Source of the DNA: Dehalococcoidia bacterium
Lineage (GTDB): Bacteria > Chloroflexota > Dehalococcoidia > Dehalococcoidales > Fen-1064
Assembly: GCA_003153075.1 (NCBI GenBank)
Contig: PMBW01000325.1
Span: forward strand, 1 to 5,818
Length of the DNA stretch: 5,818 nt
Direction: 5' to 3'
Below are positions 5,732 through 5,818 of the stretch, piece after piece. Made by a program: the position numbers and the translations under genes. Below the pieces are notes generated by a model. The model was given only the letters and a program-made list of their open reading frames with translations. It had not been told where the DNA came from and searched no databases. The stretch's first letter is position 1; each line of letters starts with the position of its first letter.

Positions 5732-5813
5732 GGTAGAAAAGAGTAAAACCGTTACGAGTTAAGAGTCATAAGTTGGCAGTTTTATCCTCATCGTTTTCAT
5801 AATTACCTTGTCT
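5726..5813. repeat. 10-bp inverted repeat with outward-pointing TTGTCT arms
   Basis: AGACAAGGTA (5726-5735) and its exact complement TACCTTGTCT (5804-5813) are 68 bases apart. A nested pair, TAAAAC (5744-5749) and GTTTTA (5779-5784), lies inside. The left arm supplies the -35 (TTGTCT) of the leftward promoter; the right arm presents the same TTGTCT rightward at 5808-5813, so a rightward promoter with its -10 beyond the window is possible. Alternatively these are the ends of a tiny mobile element or one large hairpin. Confidence 0.5.
5754..5781. repeat. Degenerate heptanucleotide tandem repeat, block 2
   Basis: Four 7-base units read ACGAGTT, AAGAGTC, ATAAGTT, GGCAGTT. The unit ACGAGTT is identical to one in block 1 (5669-5675), and ACGAGTTATGAGTGA and ACGAGTTAAGAGTCA agree at 13 of 15 bases. 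The block lies between the arms of the 10-bp inverted repeat. Confidence 0.55.
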
Positions 5814-5818
5814 TTCCC

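Noticed and set aside
5759..5800. 13-codon minus-strand frame (MKTMRIKLPTYDS) with AAGG upstream, possible leader peptide
   Set aside because: It is too short, the RBS is weak, it lies upstream of the predicted PfpI start of transcription, and it overlaps heptamer block 2.
5726..5813. Insertion sequence or CRISPR array at the right end
   Set aside because: There is no transposase, no visible target-site duplication and no regular repeat-spacer pattern; the repeats are 7-base tandem units and one inverted pair.

Overview
The window looks like a chromosomal stretch from an environmental bacterium. Two secreted lipoproteins, each with lipidated Cys at residue 23 followed by a long Thr/Ser-rich linker, together with the style of the family 5 solute-binding protein and roughly balanced base composition, suggest a Chloroflexota (Dehalococcoidia-like) genome. 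This is an inference from protein style; there is no rRNA or other marker to prove it.

Layout. Positions 77-1348 (+) encode a lipoprotein with the catalytic signature of a clan GH-A glycoside hydrolase, started by TTG. It converges on a leftward pair across a very strong bidirectional terminator (1454-1486). The pair is a cytoplasmic-looking CapA-family metallophosphatase homologue (3470-4618, -) followed after 84 bp by an ABC-transporter family 5 solute-binding lipoprotein (1511-3385, -). A candidate promoter with an adjacent GAAC-N4-GTTC palindrome lies in front of the CapA gene. Next comes a non-coding stretch of about 280 bp (4619-4900) with overlapping GC-rich inverted repeats and a possible gene remnant. 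Then follows a second leftward pair: a DJ-1/PfpI family protein (5109-5624, -) and, 52 bp downstream, a 51-residue two-helix membrane protein (4901-5056, -) with an excellent ribosome binding site. The last 194 bp hold a good leftward promoter for the PfpI gene, two blocks of degenerate heptanucleotide repeats, and a 10-bp inverted repeat whose arms each carry TTGTCT pointing outward. This could be a divergent promoter region whose rightward gene lies beyond the window.

Working together. The glycoside hydrolase and the binding protein both act outside the membrane and could serve nutrient capture, but no permease or ATPase gene is present and they are not in one operon, so a shared substrate is only a guess. 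The PfpI protein and the small membrane protein form a likely two-gene transcription unit, perhaps stress-related. I see no transposase, phage, CRISPR, toxin-antitoxin or defence genes. The most unusual items are the small membrane protein, the CapA homologue lacking its usual motif histidine, and the repeat-rich promoter region at the right end.
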